From Streptomyces sp. ISL-98 (GTDB lineage: Bacteria; Actinomycetota; Actinomycetes; Streptomycetales; Streptomycetaceae), in the NCBI RefSeq assembly GCF_018614055.1, contig NZ_JAGGPB010000036.1:1-64000 (forward strand): DNA of 64,000 nucleotides, read 5' to 3'. Made by a program: the position numbers and the translations under genes. Positions 9,114 to 17,162 of this stretch are shown here, piece by piece. Positions within the stretch are counted from its first letter, which is position 1. Each line of letters begins with the position of its first letter. The notes beneath the pieces were generated by a model, which saw only the letters and a program-made list of their open reading frames with translations, made no database searches and was not told where the DNA came from.

Positions 9114-9695
9114 ATGAACCGTCGTCTCACGCACCGCCGTACCAAGATCGCCGCGATCGCCGCCGTACTCCTGATCACCACCGCCACGGCGGCAGGTTCC
9201 GCGGTGGCCGACGGAAAGGGCGGCCCGGGGAAGGAACGTGAGGCGGCCGCCCTGACCGGCACGGCCAAGCTGCAGCGGCCTGCGGGCGACGACGTGACGA
9301 TGTCCTTCGACGCCCACCTGGACGCGAAGGACAGGCAGAACCCACTGGCCGCGCACGGCACCTTCCGATTCAGCCACTACATGGGCGACTGGGGCGGCGC
9401 GGCCGAGGCGAAGGTCGACTGCCTGATAACCGGCGGCAAGGTGGCCGTGGTGTCGGGCGTCGTCACCAAGGCCGACCGGGACCTGAAGGACGCGGTGGGC
9501 AAGCGGGTCGGCATCACGGTCCACGACACGGGCAAGGTGGACGGGCTGGGCTACAGCTGGGCCGCACTCGGCCTGCCGCAGGAGTCGCCGGACGACTTCC
9601 CGAAGTGCGTGAGCTCGGCGCCGTTCGAGAAGACGAAGGCGGGCACGGGTGACCTGAAGGTCCTGCCGTGGAAGTTCGACCGCCCGGCGAATTAG
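9114..9695 (+). CDS. small secreted protein of unknown function
   Basis: A 193-aa protein with a classical signal peptide: basic MNRRLTHRRTK, a hydrophobic core at about 12-31 and a likely Ala-Xaa-Ala-type cleavage near residue 33. The mature part is mixed polar, with two Cys (DCLITGG and FPKCVSS) that could form a disulfide. I do not recognise the family; the RFSHYMGDWGGAAEAKVDCL stretch suggests a beta-rich fold. The ATG follows an AGAGGGG site. It is a stand-alone gene between the nitrilase and Lrp genes. Confidence 0.75.
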   Translation: MNRRLTHRRTKIAAIAAVLLITTATAAGSAVADGKGGPGKEREAAALTGTAKLQRPAGDDVTMSFDAHLDAKDRQNPLAAHGTFRFSHYMGDWGGAAEAKVDCLITGGKVAVVSGVVTKADRDLKDAVGKRVGITVHDTGKVDGLGYSWAALGLPQESPDDFPKCVSSAPFEKTKAGTGDLKVLPWKFDRPAN

Positions 9696-9704
9696 CTCCG
9701 TCCG

Positions 9705-9737
9705 GGGAAGGGGCGGGGACGGGAAAGCGCCGCAGGC
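9705..9737 (-). repeat. dispersed repeat family 1, copy 2 (inverted)
   Basis: The reverse complement matches 42-74 at 32 of 33 positions. It lies immediately after the secreted-protein gene and 14 bp before the end of the convergent Lrp gene. It is GC-rich but not a clear hairpin by itself. Confidence 0.7.
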
Positions 9738-9751
9738 ACCCGCACCCGCAC

Positions 9752-10222
9752 CTACGCCGGCGCCCCCGAAGAGAACCGCCGCAACAGCGGCGAAAGCACC
9801 AGCACCGACTTCGTCCGCTCGACGAACGGCTCCCCCGCGATCCGCTCCAGCACCCGCTCGAAGTGCCGCATGTCGGAGGCGAAGATCTGGACGACGGCGT
9901 CCGCGTCGCCGGTGACGGTCGACGCGGACACCACCTCCGGGTAGCGCGACAGGCCACGACGGATGTCCTCGGGGGACGTGTTGTGACGGCAGTACATCTC
10001 GATGAAGCCCTCGGTCTCCCAGCCGAGCGCCGCCGGGTCCACCCGTACGGTGAACCCGGTGATGGCGCCTTCCGCCCGCAGCCTGTCCACGCGCCGCTTC
10101 ACAGCGGGCGCGGACAAGCCGACCTCGGAGCCGATGTCCGCGTACGAGCGGCGGGCATCCTCAGCGAGGGCGTGGACGATGCGTTCGTCGAGATCGTTCA
10201 GTCGCACTACGGTGTGGATCAC
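9752..10222 (-). CDS. Lrp/AsnC family transcriptional regulator
   Basis: A 156-aa regulator with an N-terminal helix-turn-helix (about 27-47, SYADIGSEVGLSAPAVKRRV) and a C-terminal RAM ligand-binding domain (about 68-150). These proteins form octamers that wrap DNA and usually sense amino acids. The GTG start overlaps the TGA of the upstream permease gene by 4 nt, so translation is probably coupled. It is the obvious local candidate to bind the phased TTGCGC arrays upstream of the permease and nitrilase genes. The in-frame sequence upstream of 10222 overlaps the permease gene and is not used. Confidence 0.9.
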   Translation of the reverse strand: MIHTVVRLNDLDERIVHALAEDARRSYADIGSEVGLSAPAVKRRVDRLRAEGAITGFTVRVDPAALGWETEGFIEMYCRHNTSPEDIRRGLSRYPEVVSASTVTGDADAVVQIFASDMRHFERVLERIAGEPFVERTKSVLVLSPLLRRFSSGAPA

Positions 10223-11679
10223 TTCTCTGCGGTGGCCAGACTGGAGCGGCGCAAGCCGTAGAAGAAGTAGATCACGAGCCCGACCACCATCCAGACACCG
10301 AAGACCGCCCAGGTGACTCCCGGCAGCTCCAGCATCAGGTAGGCGCACAGGAGGAAGCCCACGATCGGGGTGACCGGGAAGAGCGCGACCTTGAAGGTGC
10401 GGTTCATACCGGGACGCGTGTAGCGCAGGATGACGACGGCCACGTTGACCAGCCCGAAGGCGAAGAGCGTGCCGATGCTGGTGGCGTTGGCCAGCTCGCC
10501 CAGGGGGATGGTGGCGGCCAACGTTCCGCAGAACAGGCACACGATGATCGTGTTGATTCGCGGCGTGCCGGTCTTCGGATCGACCTTGGCGAAGACCTTG
10601 GGCATCAGGCCGTCGCGGGACATCGCGAAGAGGACGCGAGTCTGGCCGTAGAGGACGGCGAACACGACGCTGGCGATGGCGACGACCGCGCCGGCGGCGA
10701 GGACGACGCTCCACAAGGCGTGCCCGGTGACGTTCTCCATGATCTGCGCCAGTGCAGCCTCGCTACCCTCGAAGTCCTGCCACGGCATGGCGCCGACGGC
10801 GACCAGCGCGACGAGGCAGTACAGCGCCGTGACGATCAGCAGCGAGAGCATGATCGCGCGGGGCAGGTCCCTCGTCGGGTTCTTCGCTTCCTCGCCGGCC
10901 GTGGAAGCCGCGTCGAAGCCGATGAACGAGAAGAACACCAGCGAGGCGGCGGAGGTGACAGCGGTTACGCCGAGCGGGGCGAGCGGGGTGTAGTTGCCCG
11001 CCTTGATGCCCATGAAGCCGATGACGCAGAAGAGCACCAGCGTGGCGATCTTGATGACGACCATGATCGTGTTGATCCGGGCGCTCTCCTTGGCCCCGCG
11101 GAGCAGGAACACCATGCAGAGCAGCACCACGACGAGGGCGGGCATGTTGATGTAGCCACCCTCCCCCAGCGGTGCGGAGAAGCCCTCGGGGATGGTGATG
11201 CCGATGGTGCCGTCGAGCAGCTCGTTGAGGTACTGGCCCCAGCCGACGGCGACAGCCGCGACTGAGACGCCGTACTCCAGGACCAGGCACCAGCCGCAGA
11301 TCCAGGCGACGAGCTCACCCATGGTGGCGTAGGTGTACGAGTACGAGGAGCCCGAGACCGGGATGGAGCCCGCGAGCTCGGCGTAGGACAGCGCCGAGAA
11401 CAGCGCGGTCAGACCCGCCAGGATGAAGGCGATCCAGATGGCCGGACCGGCCATCGCGGTGCCCTCGCCGAGGACGACGAATATGCCGGTGCCGAGCGTC
11501 GCACCGATGCTGATCATGGTCAGCTGCCACATGGTGAGCGAGCGCTTGAGCGCGCCGCCCTCGCCCTGGCCGCCTTCCGCGACAAGCTGCTCGACGGGCT
11601 TGCGCCGCATCAGCCGGTTGCCGAGATGCGGACGCTCGGATTCCGGTTGGGGGGTGACGGGTGGCGCTGCGTCCAACAC
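10219..11679 (-). CDS. APC-family amino acid permease (cationic amino acid transporter type)
   Basis: A 486-aa carrier with about 12-14 membrane segments and a soluble N-terminus of about 45 residues. The IGATLGTGIFVVLGE motif of helix 1 and the FFSFIGFDAASTAGEEAKNP loop are typical of the CAT branch, which imports Arg, Lys or related amino acids. The GTG start is preceded by AAGGAG. Its stop overlaps the Lrp gene start, so transporter and regulator form an operon. The leader contains a hairpin (11733-11763) and, further up, TTGCGC array B. The substrate is not determined by sequence. Confidence 0.88.
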   Translation of the reverse strand: MLDAAPPVTPQPESERPHLGNRLMRRKPVEQLVAEGGQGEGGALKRSLTMWQLTMISIGATLGTGIFVVLGEGTAMAGPAIWIAFILAGLTALFSALSYAELAGSIPVSGSSYSYTYATMGELVAWICGWCLVLEYGVSVAAVAVGWGQYLNELLDGTIGITIPEGFSAPLGEGGYINMPALVVVLLCMVFLLRGAKESARINTIMVVIKIATLVLFCVIGFMGIKAGNYTPLAPLGVTAVTSAASLVFFSFIGFDAASTAGEEAKNPTRDLPRAIMLSLLIVTALYCLVALVAVGAMPWQDFEGSEAALAQIMENVTGHALWSVVLAAGAVVAIASVVFAVLYGQTRVLFAMSRDGLMPKVFAKVDPKTGTPRINTIIVCLFCGTLAATIPLGELANATSIGTLFAFGLVNVAVVILRYTRPGMNRTFKVALFPVTPIVGFLLCAYLMLELPGVTWAVFGVWMVVGLVIYFFYGLRRSSLATAEK

Positions 11680-11732
11680 TGGGGTGGCTCCTTATCGCTG
11701 CCGATCGGGAAGGCGGCGACCGCGGCGGATCC

Positions 11733-11763
11733 GCTCCGGGGGTGACTTGAAACACCCCGGAGC
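11733..11763 (-). promoter_or_regulatory. leader hairpin upstream of permease
   Basis: The arms GCTCCGGGGGTG and CACCCCGGAGC pair with one bulged G around an 8-nt loop. On the minus strand it lies 53 nt before the permease start codon, so it could be an attenuator, a stabiliser or a terminator of upstream transcription. Function inferred only. Confidence 0.5.
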
Positions 11764-11852
11764 TCGGGAACCGCCGAGCAGGCGGTCCCCGCCACTCCAC
11801 GTACAGCGTTGAACCCTACGAGCTGTGCGTTCAGATCCGTAATGCAGCAACC

Positions 11853-11909
11853 TTGCGCATCGGCGAACGATCATTGCGCACAAGCGCGACGGGTGACTCT
11901 TTGTTGCGC
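11853..11909. promoter_or_regulatory. phased TTGCGC motif array B (putative Lrp/AsnC operator)
   Basis: TTGCGC starts at 11853, 11874 and 11904, spaced 21 and 30 bp. The centre copy sits in CGATCATTGCGCA, which resembles CGATCTGTTGCGCA at the centre of array A. The array could serve both the permease-lrp operon and the divergent SGNH hydrolase gene. Confidence 0.5.
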
Positions 11910-11988
11910 CTCACCTTTCGATTTCCCTTTTGTCCGGTTGACGTGCCGTCAGCCCTGGCGCATCCTGCGGCGCCCGTACGTCGGCCAA

Positions 11989-12018
11989 GATGCGGAGGCA
12001 ATCGATGCGGAGGCAACC
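11989..12018 (+). repeat. tandem 15-bp duplication carrying RBS and start codon
   Basis: GATGCGGAGGCAATC (11989-12003) is followed directly by GATGCGGAGGCAACC (12004-12018) and then by another GATG. Each unit carries an ATG and a GGAGG site correctly spaced for the next ATG. The SGNH gene therefore has in-frame ATGs at 11990, 12005 and 12020, of which the last two have a strong ribosome site. Confidence 0.85.
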
Positions 12019-12019
12019 G

Positions 12020-13042
12020 ATGACGTGGCTCGACCCGAAGCCCTACCTGCGCGGCGTCGCCTGGTTCGACGGCGGACGGGCGGTCCGCGCGGATCCCGCC
12101 GACCTCGACCGGCTGCCGTGGGACATCCGGGAACGCTCCCGCGTCCCCGTCGGCGTACGCCTGGAGTTCACCGCCCGGGGCGCCACCGCCGTCGACATCC
12201 GCTACCGCGCCGCCCTGCCCGGCCCCACCGACGCGTTGTACGGCCTCGCCCACACCTTCGCCCTGTGGCACGACGACGCTCTCGTCCAGGAATTCACCCC
12301 GGACCCGGCGGAGGAGGCCGTCGTACGGATCCAACTCCCCGCCCTCCAGGGCAGTTTCACCGTCCATCCGCCCGAGAGCGTGTCCCCCGAGATCCTCGGC
12401 CTGCGCCCGGCCGACGGCACCATCGCCCCCGCCGCCCGCCGGCCCCGCTGGCTGGTCCACGGCGACTCGATCACGGAAGGCTGGTGGTCCACCCGCCCCG
12501 CCCACGCCTGGCCCGCACGGGCCGGCCGCGCGCTCGGTCTGGACGCCGTCAACCTCGGCTACGCGGGCGCCGCCAGGGGCGAGCTCGCCACCGCCGAGCA
12601 GCTCGCGGCCCTCCCCGCGGACCTCCTGACGCTCGCCTTCGGTACCAACTGCTGGTCCGGCGCCCCGTTCTCCGCGCCCCTGCTGTACGAGACGGTGCGG
12701 GCCTTCATCGGCCTCGTACGCCGCGGCCATCCCGATACACCGCTGCTCGTCCTCTCGCCCGTCCTGCGCCCGGACGCGGAGCGGACGGCGAACGCCCTGG
12801 GTGCCACCCTCGGAGACCTCCGTACGGCCCTGGAGGAGGCCGCCAGGGCCCGTATCGCCGAGGGTGACACCCTGCTTGCTCTGCTCCCGGGCCGCGACCT
12901 CCTGGCCCCGGAACACCTGGCCGACGGCCTGCACCCGAACGACGCGGGCCACGCGGTCATGGCGGATGCCGTCGCGGCCGCTCTGCGGGAGGCGGGCTTC
13001 GTCGCCCGCTCCGGCCGGGACGCGTGTTCGCCCACGGCGTGA
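12020..13042 (+). CDS. SGNH/GDSL-family hydrolase
   Basis: A 340-aa cytoplasmic-looking esterase or lipase-like protein. Block I HGDSITEG holds the nucleophile Ser150, block III FGTN holds Asn210 and block V DGLHPN holds Asp302 and His305, all counted from ATG 12020. An N-terminal beta-rich domain (about 15-140) precedes the hydrolase, as in two-domain SGNH carbohydrate esterases. Start choice is uncertain because a 15-bp duplication provides equivalent GGAGG/ATG sets at 12005 and 12020; the upstream ones would add MRRQP or MRRQSMRRQP. Substrate unknown. Confidence 0.85.
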   Translation: MTWLDPKPYLRGVAWFDGGRAVRADPADLDRLPWDIRERSRVPVGVRLEFTARGATAVDIRYRAALPGPTDALYGLAHTFALWHDDALVQEFTPDPAEEAVVRIQLPALQGSFTVHPPESVSPEILGLRPADGTIAPAARRPRWLVHGDSITEGWWSTRPAHAWPARAGRALGLDAVNLGYAGAARGELATAEQLAALPADLLTLAFGTNCWSGAPFSAPLLYETVRAFIGLVRRGHPDTPLLVLSPVLRPDAERTANALGATLGDLRTALEEAARARIAEGDTLLALLPGRDLLAPEHLADGLHPNDAGHAVMADAVAAALREAGFVARSGRDACSPTA

Positions 13043-13117
13043 CCGCTGACGGGTCGTGAGGGGCCATGGGTTCGCGATGGCCGGGTATGCGAGCACGTGA
13101 TGACTGAGGAACCGCCC

Positions 13118-13504
13118 ATGGTGGTCCTGGATTCGCCTGTCCAGGATTCACCGCAGGGAGACAGCGCGAAGGCCCGGGAAACCGCTGCCCATTACCTGGC
13201 ACAGCACTGCCCCTGGGCCGACCTCGACGCCGTGCTGCTCGTCGTCAGCGAGCTGGTGACCAACGCCGTCAGGCACACCCCGGGCTGGTGGCGGCTCAGG
13301 CTGCTGGCGGGCCTGGAGGAGCTGGTGGTCGAGATGGACGACTCCAGCGCACAGCCGCCCGTGCCCCGCGAGCCGGACTTCTCCGGCGGCGGCGGATTCG
13401 GCTGGCCCATGGTGCTCAGGCTGGCGGGCCGGGTCGAGATCCGACCGCTGCCGCAGGGCAAGCGGGTACGGGCGACCTGGCCGCGCCCGGTCCATGCGTA
13501 CTAG
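13118..13504 (+). CDS. anti-sigma-factor-type ATP-binding protein (HATPase, RsbW-like)
   Basis: A 128-aa single-domain GHKL ATPase of the kind abundant in Streptomyces, related to anti-sigma kinases such as RsbW and SpoIIAB. The N box is LLVVSELVTNAVRHT and a degenerate G box is GGGGFGWPMVLRLAG. I prefer ATG 13118, which has GAGGA seven bases upstream, over the in-frame GTG 13097 and ATG 13100. No sigma factor, anti-anti-sigma gene or phosphatase is adjacent, so its partner is unknown. It converges with guaB1. Confidence 0.8.
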   Translation: MVVLDSPVQDSPQGDSAKARETAAHYLAQHCPWADLDAVLLVVSELVTNAVRHTPGWWRLRLLAGLEELVVEMDDSSAQPPVPREPDFSGGGGFGWPMVLRLAGRVEIRPLPQGKRVRATWPRPVHAY

Positions 13505-13523
13505 AACACGTACACAACACCGC

Positions 13524-13553
13524 GGCCGGTCCCCGCGGAAGCGGGAACCGGCC
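13524..13553. terminator. bidirectional hairpin terminator
   Basis: Arms of 13 bp (GGCCGGTCCCCGC with GCGGGAACCGGCC, one mismatch) close a GGAA tetraloop between the convergent ATPase and guaB1 genes. Confidence 0.8.
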
Positions 13554-13576
13554 GGGAGTGGACAGACAGCGGAGCG

Positions 13577-15019
13577 TCAGCTCCAGCTGGCGTGCAGCGG
13601 CTTGCCCTCGGCGTAACCGGCGGCGCTCTGCACACCGACGATCGCCTTCTCGGCGAACTCCTCCAGCGAGCTCGCACCGGCGTACGTGCACGAGGAACGG
13701 ACGCCCGCGATGATCGAGTCGATCAGGTCCTCGACACCCGGACGCACCGGGTCGAGGAACATGCGCGAGGTGGAGATGCCCTCCTCGAACAGCCCCTTGC
13801 GGGCCCGGTCGTACGCCGACTCCTCGCTCGTACGGTTACGGACGGCGCGTGCGGACGCCATGCCGAAGGACTCCTTGTAGGCGCGGCCGTCGGCGGAGTG
13901 CTGAAGGTCGCCGGGCGACTCGTACGTACCGGCGAACCAGGAGCCGACCATCACATTGGACGCACCGGCGGCGAGCGCCATGGCGACGTCGCGCGGGTGA
14001 CGGACGCCGCCGTCGGCCCAGACGTGCTTGCCGAACTTCTTCGCCTCGGCGGCGCACTCCATCACGGCGGAGAACTGCGGGCGGCCCACGCCGGTCATCA
14101 TGCGGGTGGTGCACATGGCTCCGGGGCCCACACCGACCTTGATGATGTCCGCGCCGGCCTCGATGAGGTCGCGCACACCCTCGGCGGCGACGATGTTGCC
14201 CGCGACGATCGGGACCTGCGGGTCGAGCGAGCGCACGGCCTTGACCGCGGCGATCATCGACTCCTGGTGACCGTGCGCGGTGTCCACGACGAGCACGTCC
14301 ACACCGGCGTCCAGCAGCTGCTTGGCCTTGCCCGCGACGTCGCCGTTGATGCCGACGGCGGCCGCGATGCGCAGCTTGCCGTCCGCGTCGGTGGCGGGCG
14401 TGTAGAGGGTCGCGCGCAGGGCGCCCTTGCGGGTCAGGACACCGGCGAGGCGGCCGTCCTTGTCGACGGCGGGCGCGTACTTGTGGTTGGCGGCGTCGAG
14501 CCGGTTGAAGGCCTCGCGCGGGTCGATGTCGGCGTCCAGGAGAACCAGGTCCCTGGTCATGACCTCGGACAGCTGCGTGAAGCGGTCGACGCCGGTCAGG
14601 TCGTGGTCGGTGACGACACCGATCGGACGGCGGTCCGCGTCCACGACGACGCCCGCGCCGTGCGCCCGCTTGGGGAGCAGCGACAGCGCGTCGGCGACGG
14701 TCTGCGTGGGGGCCAGGACGATCGGGGTGTCGAGCACCAGGTGGCGGGACTTGACCCAGGAGACGACCTCGGTGACGACGTCGATCGGGATGTCCTGCGG
14801 AATGACGACGAGCCCGCCGCGACGGGCCATGGTCTCGGCCATCCGGCGGCCGGCGATCGCGGTCATGTTCGCGACGACCAGCGGGATGGTGGTGCCGGTT
14901 CCGTCAGGCGCTGCGAGGTCCACGCCCTGGCGGGAACCGACGGCCGAGCGGCTCGGCACCATGAATACGTCGTCGTACGTCAGGTCGTACGGCGGCTTCA
15001 GATCGTTGAGGAAACGCAC
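13577..15019 (-). CDS. guaB1: GuaB1-type IMPDH/GMP reductase family enzyme
   Basis: A 480-aa TIM-barrel protein of the IMPDH/GMPR superfamily with paired CBS domains inserted at about 95-205. The catalytic Cys303 lies in GPGAMCTTRMMTG, and phosphate-binding Gly-rich segments follow. In mycobacteria the equivalent CBS-containing GuaB1 was shown to be a GMP reductase rather than an IMP dehydrogenase, so purine recycling from GMP to IMP is the likely role; the older label is IMP dehydrogenase-related. It is a single gene with a 147-bp upstream gap to the SorC regulator gene. Nucleotide control through the CBS pair is expected from family. Confidence 0.88.
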   Translation of the reverse strand: MRFLNDLKPPYDLTYDDVFMVPSRSAVGSRQGVDLAAPDGTGTTIPLVVANMTAIAGRRMAETMARRGGLVVIPQDIPIDVVTEVVSWVKSRHLVLDTPIVLAPTQTVADALSLLPKRAHGAGVVVDADRRPIGVVTDHDLTGVDRFTQLSEVMTRDLVLLDADIDPREAFNRLDAANHKYAPAVDKDGRLAGVLTRKGALRATLYTPATDADGKLRIAAAVGINGDVAGKAKQLLDAGVDVLVVDTAHGHQESMIAAVKAVRSLDPQVPIVAGNIVAAEGVRDLIEAGADIIKVGVGPGAMCTTRMMTGVGRPQFSAVMECAAEAKKFGKHVWADGGVRHPRDVAMALAAGASNVMVGSWFAGTYESPGDLQHSADGRAYKESFGMASARAVRNRTSEESAYDRARKGLFEEGISTSRMFLDPVRPGVEDLIDSIIAGVRSSCTYAGASSLEEFAEKAIVGVQSAAGYAEGKPLHASWS

Positions 15020-15166
15020 GTGCTGAACATCCCAGTCGTTCGGAGTTGGCCCCCGGGCATTTCAGCCGGGGAAAAACGCACGTACTTCAGTGTCCCACGA
15101 CCGCACGGTTACACCCTCCGGGTCAATCCTCCAGGTCACAGGGGGTGCCCTGGTCGGATCCTCCAA

Positions 15167-16240
15167 TCACCGCGCCGCGTCGTCGGGGTCTGCCCGGTCC
15201 AGCGCGGGCCGAGGCGCCGTTCCCGTCTCTCCCAGCAGGTAGTCCGCCGCCGCGGTGTCCGTGACCAGGCTGGTGACCAGACCGGAGCGCAGTACGGCGT
15301 CGATGGCGGACGCCTTGCGCAGTCCGCCCGCGATCGCCACCACCTCGGGGATACGCCGCAGCCGGTCGGCCTCGACGGTGATGCACCGCTCGCCCAGGTC
15401 GCGCCCGACCCGGCGGCCCTGCGCGTCGAAGAGGTGCGCGGACATCTCGGCCGCGACGCCCAGCGAGGCGTAGTGGGCCCGCTCCTCGTCGCTGAGCATG
15501 TCGTGGACCGTGGAGATTCCCGGCTCCCAGGAGCCGATGGAGACGGCCGCGACGGTCACCTTGTCGAAGTACTCGAAGGCGCGCGCGATGCCGGTCTGGT
15601 TGCGCAGCGCCGCCGCGGTGGCCGGGTCGGGGAGCAGCATCGGCGCGTAGATCGGGTGCGCCTCGCCGCCCGACACCTGGGCGGCACGCCGTACGGCCTC
15701 GACCGAGCCGCGCTCCGCCGTCCCGGCGTCGTACACACCCGTCAGCTGGACGACCGTGCACGGCGGCAGCTGGTGCAGGGCGGCCGCCATGTGGATGGTG
15801 GACCGGCCCCAGGCCAGGCCCAGCACATCGCCTTCCGTCACCAGCTCGCCGAGCAGGTCGGCCGCGACCTCGCCCAGGTTCTCCGGGTCGGTGGGGGCGC
15901 TGCCGGTGGTCGTCTCGTCGACGGCGTCCGCCGGGGACTCGACGACGACCGCGTGCCGCAGGCCGTAGCGGGCCCGGAGCGCGTCGGAGCGCTCGGCGTC
16001 CAGCTCGGCGGGTACGCGGATTTCGATGCGTACGAGATCACGTTCGAGCGCCGTCTCCAGGACCCGGGCCACCTTGAAGCGGCTGACGCCGAACTCCTCG
16101 GCGATCTGGATCTTGGACTTGCCCTCCAGGTAGAAGCGGCGGGCCATGGCCGCCGCCTGCACCAGCTCAGCGGGTCCCATCCGCAGGGCTGACCGACCCG
16201 CCGACATAGCAGACACCGCGTTCTCCTCACTGCTGTTCAC
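15167..16240 (-). CDS. SorC/DeoR-type sugar-binding transcriptional regulator
   Basis: A 357-aa regulator with an N-terminal winged helix (about 30-65, including KSKIQIAEEFGVSRFKVARV) and a C-terminal sugar-phosphate-binding domain (LGLAWGRST near the middle, VAIAGGLRKASAI near the end), which resembles phosphosugar isomerases. Such proteins are repressors released by phosphorylated sugars. The gene starts 79 bp downstream of rpe on the same strand, so a pentose-phosphate effector is plausible but not shown. The GTG start follows AGTGAGGAGAA-like sequence on the coding strand. Confidence 0.85.
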   Translation of the reverse strand: MNSSEENAVSAMSAGRSALRMGPAELVQAAAMARRFYLEGKSKIQIAEEFGVSRFKVARVLETALERDLVRIEIRVPAELDAERSDALRARYGLRHAVVVESPADAVDETTTGSAPTDPENLGEVAADLLGELVTEGDVLGLAWGRSTIHMAAALHQLPPCTVVQLTGVYDAGTAERGSVEAVRRAAQVSGGEAHPIYAPMLLPDPATAAALRNQTGIARAFEYFDKVTVAAVSIGSWEPGISTVHDMLSDEERAHYASLGVAAEMSAHLFDAQGRRVGRDLGERCITVEADRLRRIPEVVAIAGGLRKASAIDAVLRSGLVTSLVTDTAAADYLLGETGTAPRPALDRADPDDAAR

Positions 16241-16319
16241 ACTCTGGACTCGCAGTTCATCCTGTCAGACCGCGAGTTGTTGATCAGCCCCGAAGGGCAG
16301 GCGTTCACCGAGCCGTGGC

Positions 16320-17006
16320 TCAGTGGTTGCATGCCCAGGCGGCGGAGGCCGTCGCCTCGGTCGCCTGGTTGCGCAGCATGCGCACCGCTGCGGCCGGGTC
16401 CTGGGCCCCGTACACGGCGGAACCGGCGACGAAGACATCCGCGCCCGCCTCGGCGCAGCGCTCGATGGTCGAGGCCGATACGCCGCCGTCGACCTGGAGC
16501 CACATCTCCAGGCCGTGCTTGGAGATCAGCTCCCGGGTGCGGCGGATCTTCGGCAGCATGATGTCGAGGAACGCCTGGCCGCCGAAGCCGGGCTCGACGG
16601 TCATGATCAGCAGCATGTCGAGCTCGGGGAGCAGGTCCTCGTACGGCTCGATCGGTGTGGCGGGCTTGAGGGCCATGGAGGCGCGGGCGCCCTTGGCGCG
16701 GATCTCGCGCGCCGTGCGTACGGGCGCGGCGGCGGCCTCGGCGTGGAAGGTGACCGATCCCGCGCCCGCCTCGACGTACTGGGGGGCCCAGCGGTCGGCG
16801 TCCTCGATCATCAGGTGACAGTCCAGCGGGATGTCCGTCGCCCGGCTGAGAGATTCCACGATCGGCACACCCAGTGTGAGGTTGGGCACGAAGTGGTTGT
16901 CCATCACGTCGACATGCAGCCAGTCGGCGCCTTCGACTGCCTTCGCCTCCTCCGCCAGGCGGGAGAAGTCGGCGGAGAGGATACTGGGATTGATCTGAAC
17001 GGCCAT
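16320..17006 (-). CDS. rpe: ribulose-phosphate 3-epimerase
   Basis: A 228-aa TIM-barrel enzyme that interconverts ribulose 5-phosphate and xylulose 5-phosphate in the pentose phosphate pathway. Hallmarks are NPSILSADF at the start, LHVDVMDNHFVPN with metal and catalytic Asp, LDCHLMI, MTVEPGFGGQ and VDGGV with the second catalytic Asp. The ATG start at 17006 begins MAVQINPS; the further upstream frame is not conserved-looking. The stop is 79 bp before the SorC regulator start. Confidence 0.95.
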   Translation of the reverse strand: MAVQINPSILSADFSRLAEEAKAVEGADWLHVDVMDNHFVPNLTLGVPIVESLSRATDIPLDCHLMIEDADRWAPQYVEAGAGSVTFHAEAAAAPVRTAREIRAKGARASMALKPATPIEPYEDLLPELDMLLIMTVEPGFGGQAFLDIMLPKIRRTRELISKHGLEMWLQVDGGVSASTIERCAEAGADVFVAGSAVYGAQDPAAAVRMLRNQATEATASAAWACNH

Positions 17007-17162
17007 GGGCCAAGCCTGCCACGTTCCGGGGCACTTCCCCTCCCCGGTACGTCCCCAGTAGGTCTTCGGTACGGACCAGAGGCTCCCGGGATCAGTACAG
17101 TCGGTGTGAATCCCGGCGATTCGGCCCACCGCGAGGGGCTATGAGGGCCTGTTGGGGGCGTC

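Larger units (their letters stand above)
11680..11989. other. 310-bp divergent regulatory region
   Basis: This stretch separates the permease operon from the SGNH hydrolase gene and holds no gene. On the permease side it contains the hairpin at 11733-11763, and in the middle the three TTGCGC elements at 11853-11909. It is noticeably less GC-rich than the genes, especially around 11820-11940, as expected for promoters. Confidence 0.6.

Noticed and set aside
10223..10714. Longer N-terminus for the Lrp regulator
   Set aside because: It would overlap the permease gene almost wholly and the Lrp fold starts at the GTG at 10222.
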